Shown: positions 38,257 through 51,700 of the stretch, piece by piece
How positions within the stretch are numbered: position 1 is the first letter of the stretch
Layout of the letters: each line of letters begins with the position of its first letter
NCBI GenBank assembly: GCA_013397455.1
Contig: VYZB01000120.1
Span: forward strand, 1,048,250 to 1,112,249
DNA from: Crotophaga sulcirostris
Lineage: Eukaryota > Chordata > Aves > Cuculiformes > Crotophagidae
Length of the DNA: 64,000 nt
Direction of reading: 5' to 3'
The notes under the pieces: generated by a model
What the model saw: the letters and a program-made list of their open reading frames with translations, nothing else
Database searches by the model: none
Told to the model about the DNA's origin: nothing
Program-made: the position numbers and the translations under genes

Positions 38257-41200
38257 CAGGAGGCACCTCACAGGGACAGTGCAGGTTGACAGTATTTTAG
38301 CTCCTACCCTCCTTTTATCACTCCTGCCTGCCACCTCCCAGCACTGATGTCTGAGTGGCCTTGCAGTGCCATCACTCTCACAGGACACCAACAAAGGGAA
38401 GCATTTATAAAGTTACAAAAGTTGAGTAAAATTTCCATGTTAAAACAATATGTCTCCTTAAGTGTTGTCTGCCAGTGGCCTCTAAAAAAAGAAGAGAAAA
38501 ATCACTCTTCACAGTGAAAATAAGGAAAGAGTTGCTAAAATTTATGCTAGGCTTGCATTTTAAGTCTATAGATCCTTCATGCTGGCAAACACCAAGACTG
38601 AGTGTATCAACAAAGCTGTTCAAAGTTGAGGTATTGAGCACCAAAAATAAAGTCCCTGACCGTAGAGCAGGGCTCAGCCCTTCCTCCATGAGCCTAAGAC
38701 TATACAGCTGCCTATTTGCTACAAATGCAGGTTCAAGTTTTAGCTTTGCTCTTTAAAAACAGAAATTACCCTTGAGATGGGTGTTTTTACAAAGTTTGAG
38801 GCAGTGCCTTTGTGTTCACCCGCTAGCTCAAAATACCCATGGGCTTTCTGACCAAATTGCTTCATTTTTTTGATGCTGTTTTCTCCAAGCCCAGATTTAC
38901 TGGAGTAAGGGTACTGCTCATTTGCACAACGGACGTATTTGAACCACAGTAAATGTGATCAAAGTGGCCTATTTTGTGCTCCTCAGTTATTACTCTCCAG
39001 CAATGCTGGGCTGCCTCCCTGGAGCAAGGTGTGTGCCAACACTGCCCTCCTGCCTTGCCACCAAGTTTTAGGAGTTCAGGGACAGATGATACATTTTCTC
39101 CCGCATTTACAAGTAACCTGTAGTTAGCCCATAGGTCTATAGACACTAAGCCACTAAGACTACCACCTGGCTGACCTTTGGTTGGCCTATGCCACATTTC
39201 AGCCTTGCTTTCTGCCATGTCCTCAATTATTTGTTGACTCAAAATTTGTTTTACAGGCTTGTAAACCACAATGAGATTGGATTAATGAGTGTGTAAACAG
39301 CTTGGATCACTCCCACCCTCCCATTTCTCACACTAGCTGAATTCCCATGTTATGTTATCTATCTCTAATTTGATAGATCAGAAATCCTTACTATCAGACT
39401 GGCAATTTCATGGCCCAGTTCCCTCAGCACTGGGGATGGAGATTATCTGGTCTTTCTAGCTAGAATATATTAAACTCTGAGTTTAACTTCAATCTGTAGT
39501 GGAGTAATTTCCATTTCTCTGAACATTTCCATTAGTCATCCTGGCTCTGACCCTGCAGTCTAGATAATTATTCTTATTGAATTGCAGAGGCAAGCTAGAC
39601 TCTTATTTTTTAAGACCTAAATAAATTGTTACTCCTTTTAACCTGAGCAGGAAGCTGAATGTCAGGATCTCAGAGATAATTTCATTTAGGAAGGTAAATC
39701 AACAGGAGGAATTCAGTGGCTCTGAAGTAGTTTTATTTGCTTGCTTGCAGGGATGTGCGAAATCCAGAATGAAAGGCTCTAACGAGTTCCCAGCTGCCTC
39801 TCTCAGGCCCAGATGGACAATGCTGGACCTGCAAAGCCCAGGCAGGGCTTCCCACAGAGCTGGGGGCCACTGTCACTGTGGCCACCTGACCCCACCAGCA
39901 GCCAACAGCAATGCCACTGGTCCCAAGCAGTCAAGGTCCCACAACTCATTTTGTTCATCTTTGATAAAATTTGCTTGTCACCATCTGCTTTCAAGTTCCT
40001 TAAATGAAAGGTTAAGCTGCAGATTTCAACATGGTTAAGTGAACAGATGACATTAGTTTTCATCTGATCCATCCCTTGCTGCAAGTGTAGACCACTTATT
40101 CTTGCCCCAATTGTACGCAGCATTTTCACATTGTTAAACACTTCCAGGAGGATGTAAAGGCTTCAGAGGTCTCTGTTATTTTTCTTAGTTTCTTTGCAAG
40201 GTCTAACTAGACCCAACTGGGGTTATCTCTCACAGTAGTCATAGACAGCCTGACCTCAAAAGTGTGGTTGCTCTCTTTTCTCTTTCTTTTTTTTCTATCA
40301 TGGTCTCTATTCACAAGAGCACTTGTGAGACAGTTAGGATGTGTCCCATTAGGCCCAGAATCTTTCCATGACCCTTTCCCTTTCTGCCTAGGATACAATA
40401 ATCTGGTGGCCTCTGGTGGGTTGGCCAGGATGGAGCACAGAGGGGCAGCAGTGGTGGCAGTGGTGCCTTCCTTGACCACCATGTGCCATTCCACAACCTC
40501 TTCTGCCTGCCACACCCAAGCCGCTCTCACCAGCCTCTCACTTTCTGCTGAGCACTCTTCTTCACCATGCTGTCTCCCTGGCCCAGGGCTATGATGTGAC
40601 CGTACAAACACCTGCATCAATATGATGGGAATTGGCACGCGACAGGAGCAAAAAAATAGGTTAAGGCAACATCACCCTTGACTGGTTTAATAAGTGAGCT
40701 GCTGCATCCAAGAACACCTGGGGTTGCTGGCTGTTAGTAGGACTATTTTCCAGTTAGGAACTGTGAACTTAAAATCTTTGTAATTATGTGGTTTCCAAGA
40801 GCACCTTTTCCTAATGAAACTGCAAAGCTTTCTCCCACTTCTAAATCCAGTACTTTCCCTGCCATTACTACCACCACCAATCTGTTTCAAAACCGGCTTG
40901 GGGGAAAAACCTTTCCCTCCCTTCTGAGCACACAGGTTTTTGGGTTTTTTTTGAGGTGGGTTTTTCTTGTAGAAGCAAAGGGCTACAGTGGCTGTCTTTC
41001 TGCACTGCAGTATTGGCAAATATGTCTCACAGAAACATTTATCCCTGATACAGATATTCAGGCACCTACTTGCTACAAGATATGAACACAGAGACTTTTC
41101 TTCCTACAACTTAACCTGTTAAACCTTATTTGTCTACTAAAAAGTCCAACTGAAGTACTGTTCTTTTTATTTGGGTTGCGGTTGCACAGAAAAAAAGTTC

Positions 41201-42266
41201 ATCAGGAGAGAAGACCTTCTGCTCATGCTAGAGCTTACTGAAGAAAAATGGGCTTGGGGTTTGGATTTCACCTTTTTCATTGCAACGAGGCCCAATCCAA
41301 CCACAGGCCTCCTCATTTCTGCCACTGAGCCCACAGACGATGCCCTCCAGGAGATGCTGGCTGGGAGCCCTGGGCTTCCCATGGCAAGTGCAAACCATCC
41401 ATTTCCCGACCATCTGACAGCGATGCAGCACCAGCACCAGGGAAGGATGGCGGTGGGGAGCAGGTTGGTGTCTTTGGGCATGTTCATCCAACAAAGAGGT
41501 TGTCCTGAGGCCATGTGGGATAGCCAGGATAGGCCTGTGCACTGGCCAGCTCATGCTGCTGCATCAGGGGCCGACCAGGGCCACGTGCCATGCATCCCTG
41601 TGGGAGACATTCATCCCAAGGGGAAGGTCTTGACTGGCTTGCTACCGTTTTCATGTGTACGCTAAACAACACTGATTGCAAATTAACAATCTTTTAGACT
41701 GCATTAGAATATTGTCATTGAATAACTGCGCACAGTGTGAAAATTGCCATTGATGGCAGGGAAATTTAAGTGCCCTTTGAAGCGGGATATGCACAGCTAT
41801 GTCTTCTGCAAACTGATTGCTTTCCTGGGGTAGCCAAACCTGGGCAGATAACCTCACCAAGCAAACGTGAGTCAAATTATTTCTGGTAGATGCTGGGGAA
41901 ACAAAGAAATGCTCATGTTTAACAGAGCACAGACGCTTTGTCGTGTGGCCCAATCACTGGCACGGCTGGTCCAAGAGCTGTGCCACGATGAGACAAAGTG
42001 TCGTGATGGCAGGAGCCAGGATTTGCCCCCAGGTGATGGAGGCAGCCACATAAGTCATGGTGCTTTAGCCAGCTCTGTACCGTGAAACCACTTTGGGCAC
42101 CTAAGCTTGCACTCCTGGGGAGTTGTGATGGACTGGGACCAAGAGCTGGTCCATGCCCCACGTGGGCACTGAGTATTTCAGGAAGACTCGTGGCACATTA
42201 GGCAAAAGGATTTGAGTGCACTGTGTCCCTCAGAGCACACATTGCGCTCATGCAAGGCAAAAAAAG
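38257..42266. other. Intergenic sequence, no recognised gene
   Basis: Mixed AT-rich and GC-rich pockets. The plus-strand frame 41171-41665 (164 codons) and the minus-strand frame 40207-40638 (143 codons) show no known domain and are overlapped by frames on the other strand. Confidence 0.55.
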
Positions 42267-42302
42267 NAAAAAGGGGGGGGGGGGGGCGGGCAGAGGTAGG
42301 GG
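42267..42302 (+). repeat. Ambiguous base followed by G14 homopolymer and G-quadruplex-prone sequence
   Basis: An undetermined base (N) is at 42267. It is followed by A5, then fourteen G at 42273-42286, a single C, GGG at 42288-42290 and GGGG at 42299-42302. Homopolymers of this kind commonly defeat sequencing, so the run length here is unreliable. Confidence 0.9.
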
Positions 42303-45300
42303 AGAAAGGAAACAGCTGCCTCGCGAATGAAAAGATTTGCCAAGCTCCCATGGTTAGATTTAATAGCTGGGTGCTACGAGCCCAGGAGAAGAATGTAATT
42401 TATGTCATTACTGCTAAAAGGCTGGTTTGATGGTGAGGGCCTCATTTGAGTTGCCTAAAACGTTTAACAAAGGGGAAAGTGAAAACAAACATGAACATTG
42501 TAATAAAAATGATGAGGATTTTGGGGAGACTGCCAGGCACATTTTTCCTGCGGTACAAAGTCCTCTCCTGAAAAGCATCTTATTTTGACTATTTTAACTC
42601 TAAGACATAATGCTTGAGTTAGAGGTAGAAGGAAATAATTAGGTTTTGCTTTAACTACACAAGTTCCTGGAACAGTGGTTAAGTCACCCTGTTGTGCTTG
42701 AATAGCAGAAGCAATGGTGTGCTTTTTTTTCATTCAGAATTAATTTCCTTTTCTTGAAAAATGACTTCTTGAGTACATTTTTAAAGTATTTTTGGGATCA
42801 GAATGGAAGGAGACAGAATGGGTTCAAAGGGAGGAGGTCAGGGTGTTTGAGTTAAACCTAGCTTTTCTACCAGGACACTGAATACGACAATTATGTCCTT
42901 ACAGGAGCAAAAACAACATGTGTGGCTAACCCTGCTGTTTTGCCTGTTTCTGTACACGGTGCTATTTTTAATGCATCATCTCGACCAGCGTTGGGTGGAA
43001 TGTGGCGGGAACTTGAGTTAAAAAAAAATGCAGCCAGGAAAGCTGCTGCTTCACCATGGCACTGTCACGCTGCCTCCTCTTCATTCTGGCTTGCGTGAGG
43101 CCGTATGGTGCTGGGTACAGCCAGTCCTCTCCCCATGGCTTGGCAAATGCCACCATATGCTGCAGGGGGAAGCCGTAAATTCATAGGTTATTTTGGCAAC
43201 ATGTTGAAGTTGGGTCAGGTTGTCTTCCTTGAGCTCCTGCTCAGCAAAACACACTGAAGGACTCACGCAGCCTTGTAATGAGCACTGAGGCAGCATCAGC
43301 CGCTGATTTACCATTTGGGTTGAAGCACTTCTCTGGGATGTTTTTGCCCTGAGCAGACAGTCAGCATCAGCTGCCACCCTAGCCAGTGTCCTCCTGCAGC
43401 ATCACTTAGGGTGGTGGTGCTTAGATCACTGATACCAGGAATTCACCACAAAGCTCCCCATCCTCCAAAGAGGGCCATGTCTGCCTGTATTTGCCCACCA
43501 TTTGATGCTGGTGGGACCACAGGGAACAGCTGCTGCCAGCTCCTTCCCTGTGGAGACACGCGCTTCTCACACCACTCACTGCTCCAACCATAAAAAGCCG
43601 TTATCCCTTGCACAGCCACAAAAAAACATCCAGGGGGACTTTTGGGATGATGGTCAGCCCACCTCCATGCAGCAAGGTTGATGTTTGCTGGCTGTTAATT
43701 GCAGCCAACTGAGTAGCAATGATTTTGCAATAGAACTGCTACTAGGCCATTCAAATTATCTGCTCCAGTGCTTTGAGAGACAGCTGGTAAGGCAAATAGT
43801 AACAATCCAGAGAAATTATCCTTATTTGCCTGTAAGCTCAGCATCATAACTTGAGGCTCAAATGAACCTCTTTTTTTTGGCACGCAAGGTCAGTATTGCC
43901 TTTTGTATATGGCCAACATTAGAATAAGTCCCAGCCAGGCACAGCATCTCTTTACGAAGAAGATGCATTTAAAACTTAGATGCATTTGCTGTTCTTGTCA
44001 GAGATCACCTTCCAGAATGGGATGGCAGTGAGCCTTCCAGTTTCATGTCTGCAAATACTTGAATACTTTTAGATGAGTTTTAAGGATACCTATTATACTA
44101 TTTTACTTCTTGTTGTTCTAAGACTTGTTGCTACACACAGGAGATGGCTACCAACTTCCCATCAGTGTTAACAGTACAAGAGGGATGTGCACTCTGGAAA
44201 AACCAACCTGATTTTCATGATGCTGAACAAGCCATTCCCTCTCCCTCCCTTCCTTACACAGCTAATATTACATGACATTTTCTTACAGTGAAAAATATGC
44301 CTTTTGTTGAGCAAGCAAGACCCACAGACTCTGGAGAAATCTACAATTTAAGGGTTTGCTACAGGTTTTCTGTGCCTTTCTTTGCACTGGTGTGTGCTTT
44401 GCTATCCCATTCTCCTCTGACTCCAACACCCAGGGAAACACGACAGCAGGAGGGAGGTGTTGCAAGTGGGACAAGCAGGCAGCGACGCAGCTGCCGGGAC
44501 ACAAACATCTCAGGCCAACGTGATGAACCATTACAAAGACCTCCCTGGTGGTGGGGCTCAGGGATGCCTGTGAAACCTTTGCCTTCTGGCTCAGCTGCTG
44601 CTGCCACTTGGCCCCCACCCGAGCCTCACCAATAGTGCTGCCCGGCTGCAAGGGTTGTGTGATGACAGGCTTGGTGCACTCAGCCAGCACTGCACCAACT
44701 TGCTGATGAGAAACTTCTCTTTTAGTCAGTGGACCTACAGTTTGTCCTCTGGCTGGCTCCTCAGTGGAGGTTTCCAACAAGGAGATGGCTTTGGTGCTGG
44801 AGCCAGATCGGAGCGGGTGCTGAACGGATCTGACTCAGATGTGCAGGCTGCCAGATATCCACCAGCTGGCAGACTATTTTGATCATTAATAATAGCAGGA
44901 TTAAATGCAAAGCTGCTATTCTGTTTCCAGAATGAGCTAGGGTCTCAGCCTTACTGCCTCTGAAAATGAGTTGGTTTTCCTTAAAAGATCCAGATCCAGT
45001 CTATTTAGTGCTCCTGGAAGGACTTTAGATCTCCTCAAGGTTCTGCTCATCATGTTGGTACCATACCTGGGCTGCCACTGTCACTGGGTGAGGAGGTCAC
45101 CAGAAAGGGTCAGGTGCTGCTCCTGGCATCAACATATAAAGTATATTGGACTGATTCCACTGGATCACTCCACCAGAGGCAGAGCATTTGAAACACTTTG
45201 TCTTTTCCCTTGTTTCCAGTAGTGGCTACTAAAATTTCAAGACATTGGTTTGGGCAGCTCTGGAGTACTAGAAGTGTTGCTATGCTTTTATTCCTCCCCA

Positions 45301-46384
45301 TCACTATCCATTTAAGTGTTGTGTCCATTTCAGTGCTATCAATTTCTTGACAGTTGTTATCACGCACAATAAACTCCATTGTGTTGTATTTATGCTGTTA
45401 TCAGATGTTTTCCCTTTTGGTGTTGCTATGAGAAGGCACATGGACTCTGCTGGATCTACATTCACTGTACAACTCACTGACTGTCACATCTTTATCTCAC
45501 CATTTCAGTTTCATCTCTAACTCAAACAATTCTCACTTTTTCACTGCTGATTGTAGAAGTTTTGTGTATTGCTAATCCTTGTCGTTCTTGTTTCTGGCTC
45601 GCTTTTCTGTTTCTGTGACATGACATGCTAGTAACACTCTACAGTATTTCAAATGAGGGTACCATAAATTTATAAAGAAGCTTCACAATTTTTAGATATG
45701 CAGCCTTTTTTGAGGCCAGGTCATTGAGCATGATAAAGTGCAATGATGCCCTGGATCAGTGACTTGAATTAATCTAGGACATACAAGTCTGTATGTGATG
45801 AAAACTTTCAAATCATCCTTTTCCAAGTGCATCTCAAAAAGGATTTCCACCCACTGTTGTGCTATGTATCTGGTTTTCCCAGTTTGCATCAGGATGCCCC
45901 AGTCTTCCCTGTATTTACGAAGTCAGCTATATATTTTGTGACCAGCCAGATCTGCTCCTGCGCTGCAGTTCCAGGTCATTAACAGCTCTATTAATCACTG
46001 TTGCCCGTTTGGAAGGAGAGCACACCCGATTCCTCACCTCTCACTGCATTAAAATGAATCATTTTTCCTTCCTGCTTTGTCTACTGCCTGTTTCAGCTGA
46101 TAATTAGAAACATCTTTTGCCTGCTCTTGCCATTTCGGTGCCTTGAGTACCTTTATTAAGGGAGGGGGAATGATAGCCTTGTCAGTGCCAGCAAGCTCTT
46201 CTGTCAGGAGGTTTTGCTGACCAGTCTCAGAGTTGTTAGTGCTGAAGAGGGTGTGGCAGAGCACAACACCTCACTCTGAGGAGAGTGGGGACCAGTGGGA
46301 AAACAAACTCTTTAGCAGGTTTCCATGATGTAATTAGGATGGCATTTCATTGGAGCACTTGAGTGTTGGTCTCTTCTTCCAAGT
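42303..46384. other. Intergenic sequence with possible old LINE remnants near 45.9 kb
   Basis: No gene recognised; the 165-codon minus frame 44283-44780 is in GC-rich sequence and has no known domain. Around 45950-46020 the text CCAGGTCATTAACAGCTC followed by TATTAATCACTGTTGCCC weakly resembles the inverted internal region of CR1 elements, which could mean a very old copy. Confidence 0.45.
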
Positions 46385-46654
46385 GACAGGTGACAGGACA
46401 AGAGAAAATGGCCATAAGTTGCACCAGGGCAGGTTTAGGCTGGATATTAAGAAAAAATTCTTCACTGAAAGGGTGGTCAGGTACTGAAACAGGCTGCCCA
46501 GGGAGGTGGTTGAGTCACCATCCCTGGAGGTCTTTAAAAGACGGGTAAATGAGTTTCTGGGGGACGTGGTTTAGCAGAAGACAGGTACAGTTGGACTTGA
46601 TGATCTCAAAGGTCTTTTCCAATCGGACGATTCTATGATTCTATGATTCTATGA
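46385..46654 (+). mobile_element. CR1 LINE 3' fragment, sense orientation, intact tail repeat
   Basis: It starts around GTGACAGGACAAGAG and runs through GGTTTAGGCTGGATATTAAG, TTCTTCACTGAAAGGGTGG, CTGCCCAGGGAGGTGG and GATGATCTCAAAGGTC. It ends with about three units of the ATTCTATG tail repeat. The tail is the best preserved in the window, suggesting a fairly recent insertion. Confidence 0.95.
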
Positions 46655-47686
46655 GTGTATTGCCCATTTGGCACCAGCAGTACTATTTCCTGAGCTTACA
46701 GTTGGGAAAACAGCCCGACAGTCAGCCTTAAAGACTCATCAAATCACTTGAGCTGTGTTCATGAACGTCTAGGGTAGCTCCAGGTGGGAGATGCTCAATA
46801 CTTCCCATCCTGTGGCCCCAGAAGAGGCTCGCAGAGAGGAGGGTAGCCTGCAAAGGCATATGGTACGTTTGCTACCAGCAAAGGCAACCAGCAGGAGGGT
46901 TCAAAAAACAGTGGATTTCAAACGCCTACAGAACAGGCAGTAGAAGTGAATTTCAAATTCACGTCAAGCACTGGCAAAAGGAAGTTTCTTCCAAAAGCTG
47001 TGCTCAATCAGGGAATAGATACACCCTGCGACCTTGCATCCCATCAACACTGCCTCAATGCCCTGAATCTCAATTAGCACTGGCAATGCTCACAGCAAAC
47101 ATTAAATGAGCATCTCCTGGGCTGGAGCGACTCATTCGAAAGCCATTGAGTGGGGAAAGGAGACAGCATATTGTCACTAAAACTTATTGCTCATCCAAGT
47201 GGGAGAAAATGCAAAGTCCACAAGCACTTTGATGAAAGCGGCTTTTAGCTTGAAAATATGAGGAGAAAAAGAACGCAGTGAAACAGCCCACCTCCTGTCA
47301 CCCACTTAAGGACGCCCCTGCTGACTCTGTTTGAAGGAGGTCAAATAGGGAGGTCATGCTTTGCCGCTTTCAGTTTTTAATAATTATTGTCTGTGTGATA
47401 GCTGGTGAGTGTAGGTTTTGCATGTGGCCTCTGCGGATCTTGTTCCCACTCCTTCTCCAGAAAAGCAAAAGTCTCTCTTCGCTGAAGAGGAAGAAAGCAA
47501 GGACTGGCACACTTTGCAAAATGACCAAGTATCTTGCTCAGGCTGCAGGGACAGAGCCTCTCGGACCACAGACTTCACTTAATAAGTTACAATCAAAATT
47601 ATAATATATTTGGTAGATGAGGCTTTCAACACAAGGTGACACATTAGTGTGCGTCCCACAACACATACGGCTGTGTGCTGGTGCAG

Positions 47687-47935
47687 ATCATAGAATCATA
47701 ACAGAATCATAGAACAGTTTGGGTTGGAAAGGACCTTAGAGATCAGCAAGTTCCACGGGCAGGGACACCTCCCACCAGACCAGGCTGCTCAAGACCCCAT
47801 CCCACCTGACCTTGAACTCTACCAGGGAGGGGGCATCCACAGTTTCCCTGGGCAACCTGTGCCAGTGCCTCAACACCCTCATCCTTCCTATCTAAAGCCA
47901 TTCCCCTTTGTCCTAACACTACTTGCCCCTGCATG
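47687..47935 (-). mobile_element. CR1 LINE 3' fragment, antisense
   Basis: The plus strand begins with inverted tail units (ATCATAGAATCAT, then again AGAATCATAGAAC), followed by the inverted TTTGGGTTGGAAAGGACC, GGGCAGGGACACCTCCCACC, CACAGTTTCCCTGGGCAACC and GTGCCTCAACACCCTC blocks. Similarity ends near 47935. It lies head-to-head with the copy at 48462-48775. Confidence 0.93.
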
Positions 47936-48461
47936 GAGGAGCAGAAGCCTGACCAGCGGTACTTCTCCACCAGCAGGGAGAATGGGCCCCCGCGGTTATG
48001 GCCTGGCAAGTGGGCAGCCCTAGGGACAAGCCCAACAGAGGCCTCCATGCCCACACTGGCTCTACCATGGTGCTCATCCTTGTAGCTCCTCTGGTGTTTC
48101 TTCCTCTTTACCTTCTCCGCTCAGGTTGAGGTCAAACCCTTCTTTGGGAGCATCAGCCATCCCTCACCAGGCCTGGCTTGACAACCTCCAAACTATTTCA
48201 TAGCCTCACCTGGGAAGATAATTCTGCATGTGCCTTCCTCCTCCTTGCCCGATTCAAAGGTGCACAGGTCTGAAACACGATTAAACTTCTTTTACTTTTT
48301 CTTTTCCCCTTGCAGGCCATTTAAAGCAAAGTGATTTTACTAGATGTCAGCTGGCCTCAGCCTGAAGATTCTTTTTTAGAAAACCCTGGTTTTAGCAACT
48401 CTAAGAAAGCATTTCCCTATAGGTACAAGCCAATGGAAACTGCCTGCTCAAATCACCTCAC

Positions 48462-48775
48462 AAGGACCCTACAGGAAAGCTGGGGAGGGGCTCTTTATCA
48501 CGGAGTGCAGGGATAGGACGAGAGGGAATGGTTTTAAGCTGAAAGAGGGGAGATTTAGATAAGATATTAGGAAGAATTTTTTTCCTGTGAGGGTGGTGAG
48601 GCACTGGAACAGGTTGCCCAGAGAAGTCGTGGGAGCCCCGTCTCTGGAAGAGTTCAAGGCCAGGTTGGATGAAGCTTTTGAGTCTAGTGGAAGGGGTCCC
48701 TGCACATGACAGGGGGGTTGGAACTGAATGATCTTTAAGGTCCCTTCCAACCCAAACCATTTTGTGATTCTATGA
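48462..48775 (+). mobile_element. CR1 LINE 3' fragment, sense orientation
   Basis: The copy reads from ACAGGAAAGCTGGGGAGGGG through GGGATAGGACGAGAGGGAA, AGATATTAGGAAG, GTGAGGGTGGTGAGGCACTG, TTGCCCAGAGAAGTCGTGG and GACAGGGGGGTTGGAACTG to a GATTCTATGA end. Minus-strand frames over it are CR1 antisense shadows. Confidence 0.95.
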
Positions 48776-51700
48776 CCCTTTGGAGCAGCTCTCAGACACA
48801 GGCAATTTTGACGGCAAGAACTGGTATTTCAGCTATCACTTTTTCTTTCTTCTTTAGGAAAGAAAAAGAATTTAGAGGGTTTTTTTGGTGGATTTTGTTG
48901 GATTGCCATCATTTCTAGGGGGGAAGCTCAAACACTGACTTATCTCCTGTAGCCATTTTCTTATTGCTCCCTTTCCAGCTGAAAACATCTCTATCAGTAA
49001 AAGCAGTTACTATTATTAAAAACTTTTTTCCACATTTCTACTGGGTTTCGCATGACAACTCAAATCTATCTGTGGAATTACTCTTTCTCTTACTCTAGCC
49101 TCTCTCTTCAGGCTATCCCTTGCACTTATAAGCTGGAATGCACTATGCTCATCACTTAAATAATTGGCTGTAGAAAGATCTGCCTCCCTGGGTGAGGGCT
49201 GGAGAGTCTCCAGAGGGGCTCGCTATTCATCACCATGCTACCAGACAGACTGGTGAGCTTGCTTTTACATATGTAGCCTCTGAGATCAGGTTCACAAAGG
49301 ATTGCTCTGTTTTTTCCTTCTCCCCCACCACTTAAGGATCAGGAAAACCACTCAGCATGTAGATCCTAGATGTGTGCAAGAGACGAGTTCCCTCCTTGCT
49401 TCCTCCTTTCCCATCTACCAAGCCAGAATATAAAGACTCCCTCTCCCCAAAAAGCATCTTATATTCCCTCTGACCAGCACAGTTGTGAGCAGAAATGTGC
49501 ACACAAATGCACCCTTTGCAGTTTATAACAGCTCTTTAAAAATAATTCTAGCCAATTTACTGAGCCTGACCTCCTGTTTCCCTGGCATCACAAAGGCCAG
49601 CTCTATTCAGGCTGTCCCTTTCCAGGAGATTCCCCATTCGAGTGATTGAAATGCTTTTTGTCTCTTTTGCCACATACAGCACTAAAAGGACTGGACTGGA
49701 GCTTATATTTATCCAGACTATTTTTATAAGTACAACACTCGCAGAGCTACTTCTTACTTCATTGGGATTTTTCAAACAAGGGAAGAAGAAAGATTGAAGC
49801 TCTAAGTTTTTATAACAAACAAAAAGAATATAAACTTCCTTTCCTCCCTTGTTGCCTTACATTCTATATGTGCTGAAGCACTTAAAAGCAGAGTGGTTCC
49901 AAACACAATGGTTTTCCAAGTTCCTTTAGTTTCAGAGTTTATTTTTTCAATGTCATTTACTGCTACTACAGGAGGGAATTTCACTCAAAGACATGAGTTT
50001 GTGGATTCATTTTGCCATGGAGTGCTCCTTTGGGTGAATAACTGTCTCTATGACTTCCTTTCCCTAAGTGTGAAATGAGGATGTTACATATCCATTTTAC
50101 TCAAGAGTTTGAAGATCACTGCTTGAGAGCATGATATAAATATACACTATTAACTCAACAAAGAGAAGCCAAAAAAATCATGTTTTTTTTTTAAAACAAA
50201 TTTCACCACACGAGATTGTTAGCCCATTAAAACAAGAGGCTGATGATAAAGGTTACAAGCCAGACCAGATAAATTATCAGAAAAAGGCCTGTTAACTATC
50301 AACAGAAGAAAAGATTTCTTATTTCTGGACTTGAACATGACACGTGTGCATAGGCGTCTCCCTGCTGCAACAGGAAAAAGCTGGGAAGGACAAGTAATTT
50401 GAGATTTTTCAACCCTGGGGTCCCGAGTTTAACTCACCTTTGAGGCACTGAGCTGACAGAAAAGCAAGTGCTCACCTTTTCCAAAGCCTTTTTACAATAC
50501 TTGAGCAGAAGAAAGTAGTCAGAAAAATCAGTCTTAGCTGTAAACTAACTTTGCTTTAATTGAGGATCAACTATTAACTTCTTAGAACATTCATGTGAAT
50601 GACATTTTATTTTTTACAGACTTTTAAGACAGGCCTTCAAAAGCCTGCTTTTACCATTACACGTGAGTGGTCCTGGCAGAACATTTTAAATGCTGTTGTA
50701 CTGTAATCACTAGACAAAGAGCCTTGCCAGGTTTCACTAGATTTTAATTTGGCTCTTCTGTAGGAACCTCAGAAACCCTCTGGTCTCCATGAATGTTCAG
50801 TTAACTACAGGAATAACTCAGCTAGTTGCTTCAGTCAGTATTAGAAGAGCCAATATTAAGTGTTTTGCCCGTGACAGCAGTAAGCTGTGCCTATTGAGAC
50901 ATGGGTAGGTAAGAAATAGCCTGTTCTTTCAAGAACCTTAGATGTGCTGGTAGAGAGACATTCAAAGAGAGAGATAATGTCCCATGAGCTACCTTGATGC
51001 AAGGTGTCCTATCACCTACTCCACCTTCAGTGACTTGCAGGGGGTCAAATCCTCTTTGCATGCCCTGAACATCTCTGAGTAGAGAACTGACTTCTGCATC
51101 TTGCTTGAGGTGTGTCTCTGGAGAGGGTACCTCAGACCTGCAACAATCCATTTCCCACACAAGGACACTTTAGTTCTGGCTTGGAGGCAGGGCAGGCATG
51201 CCAAGGGCCAGAGCCTGAGCCACCCTGCAAGATGCCATGGTCTGCAGCTCAACCATGTGGGTTTTGTTGAGGCTGTGGTCATGGTGGTGTGCAGGAGGCA
51301 CACCCTGGAGAAAGGCAGCTAGAATAGCATCCACAGCACAGCACTGCAGGCATTTCAAAGCACCAGAAACCAACACAAGCAGGACATCACACTCTGGGCC
51401 ATCACGCCGCTCTGCTCTTGGTGCAACTCAGTGAAATTAATGCATTCAAACATCCCAACAGATGTGACAGAATGGATGCTGGATTACCCCGCCAATACAC
51501 CTTTGGCAGCATGTTTATCTCTGCCAGGACACAGTTACTTCATCAGTCAATGGCCAGAGATTTTATGGAATCTGCCCGCACAAAGCCAGGGCAATGGGAG
51601 GTCTGCTCTAAGGGGATTAGAGGGGATCACTGCTTAATTAGTCTAAGAGGGCTGATCTCAAAGATTATTTCTTACACAGAGCAAAAAGAGCTACCAAGTG

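Noticed and set aside
44283..44780. 165-codon minus-strand frame
   Set aside because: GC-rich pocket with open frames on both strands and no recognised domain.
47724..48023. Plus-strand frame of 99 codons
   Set aside because: It is largely the antisense strand of a CR1 fragment.
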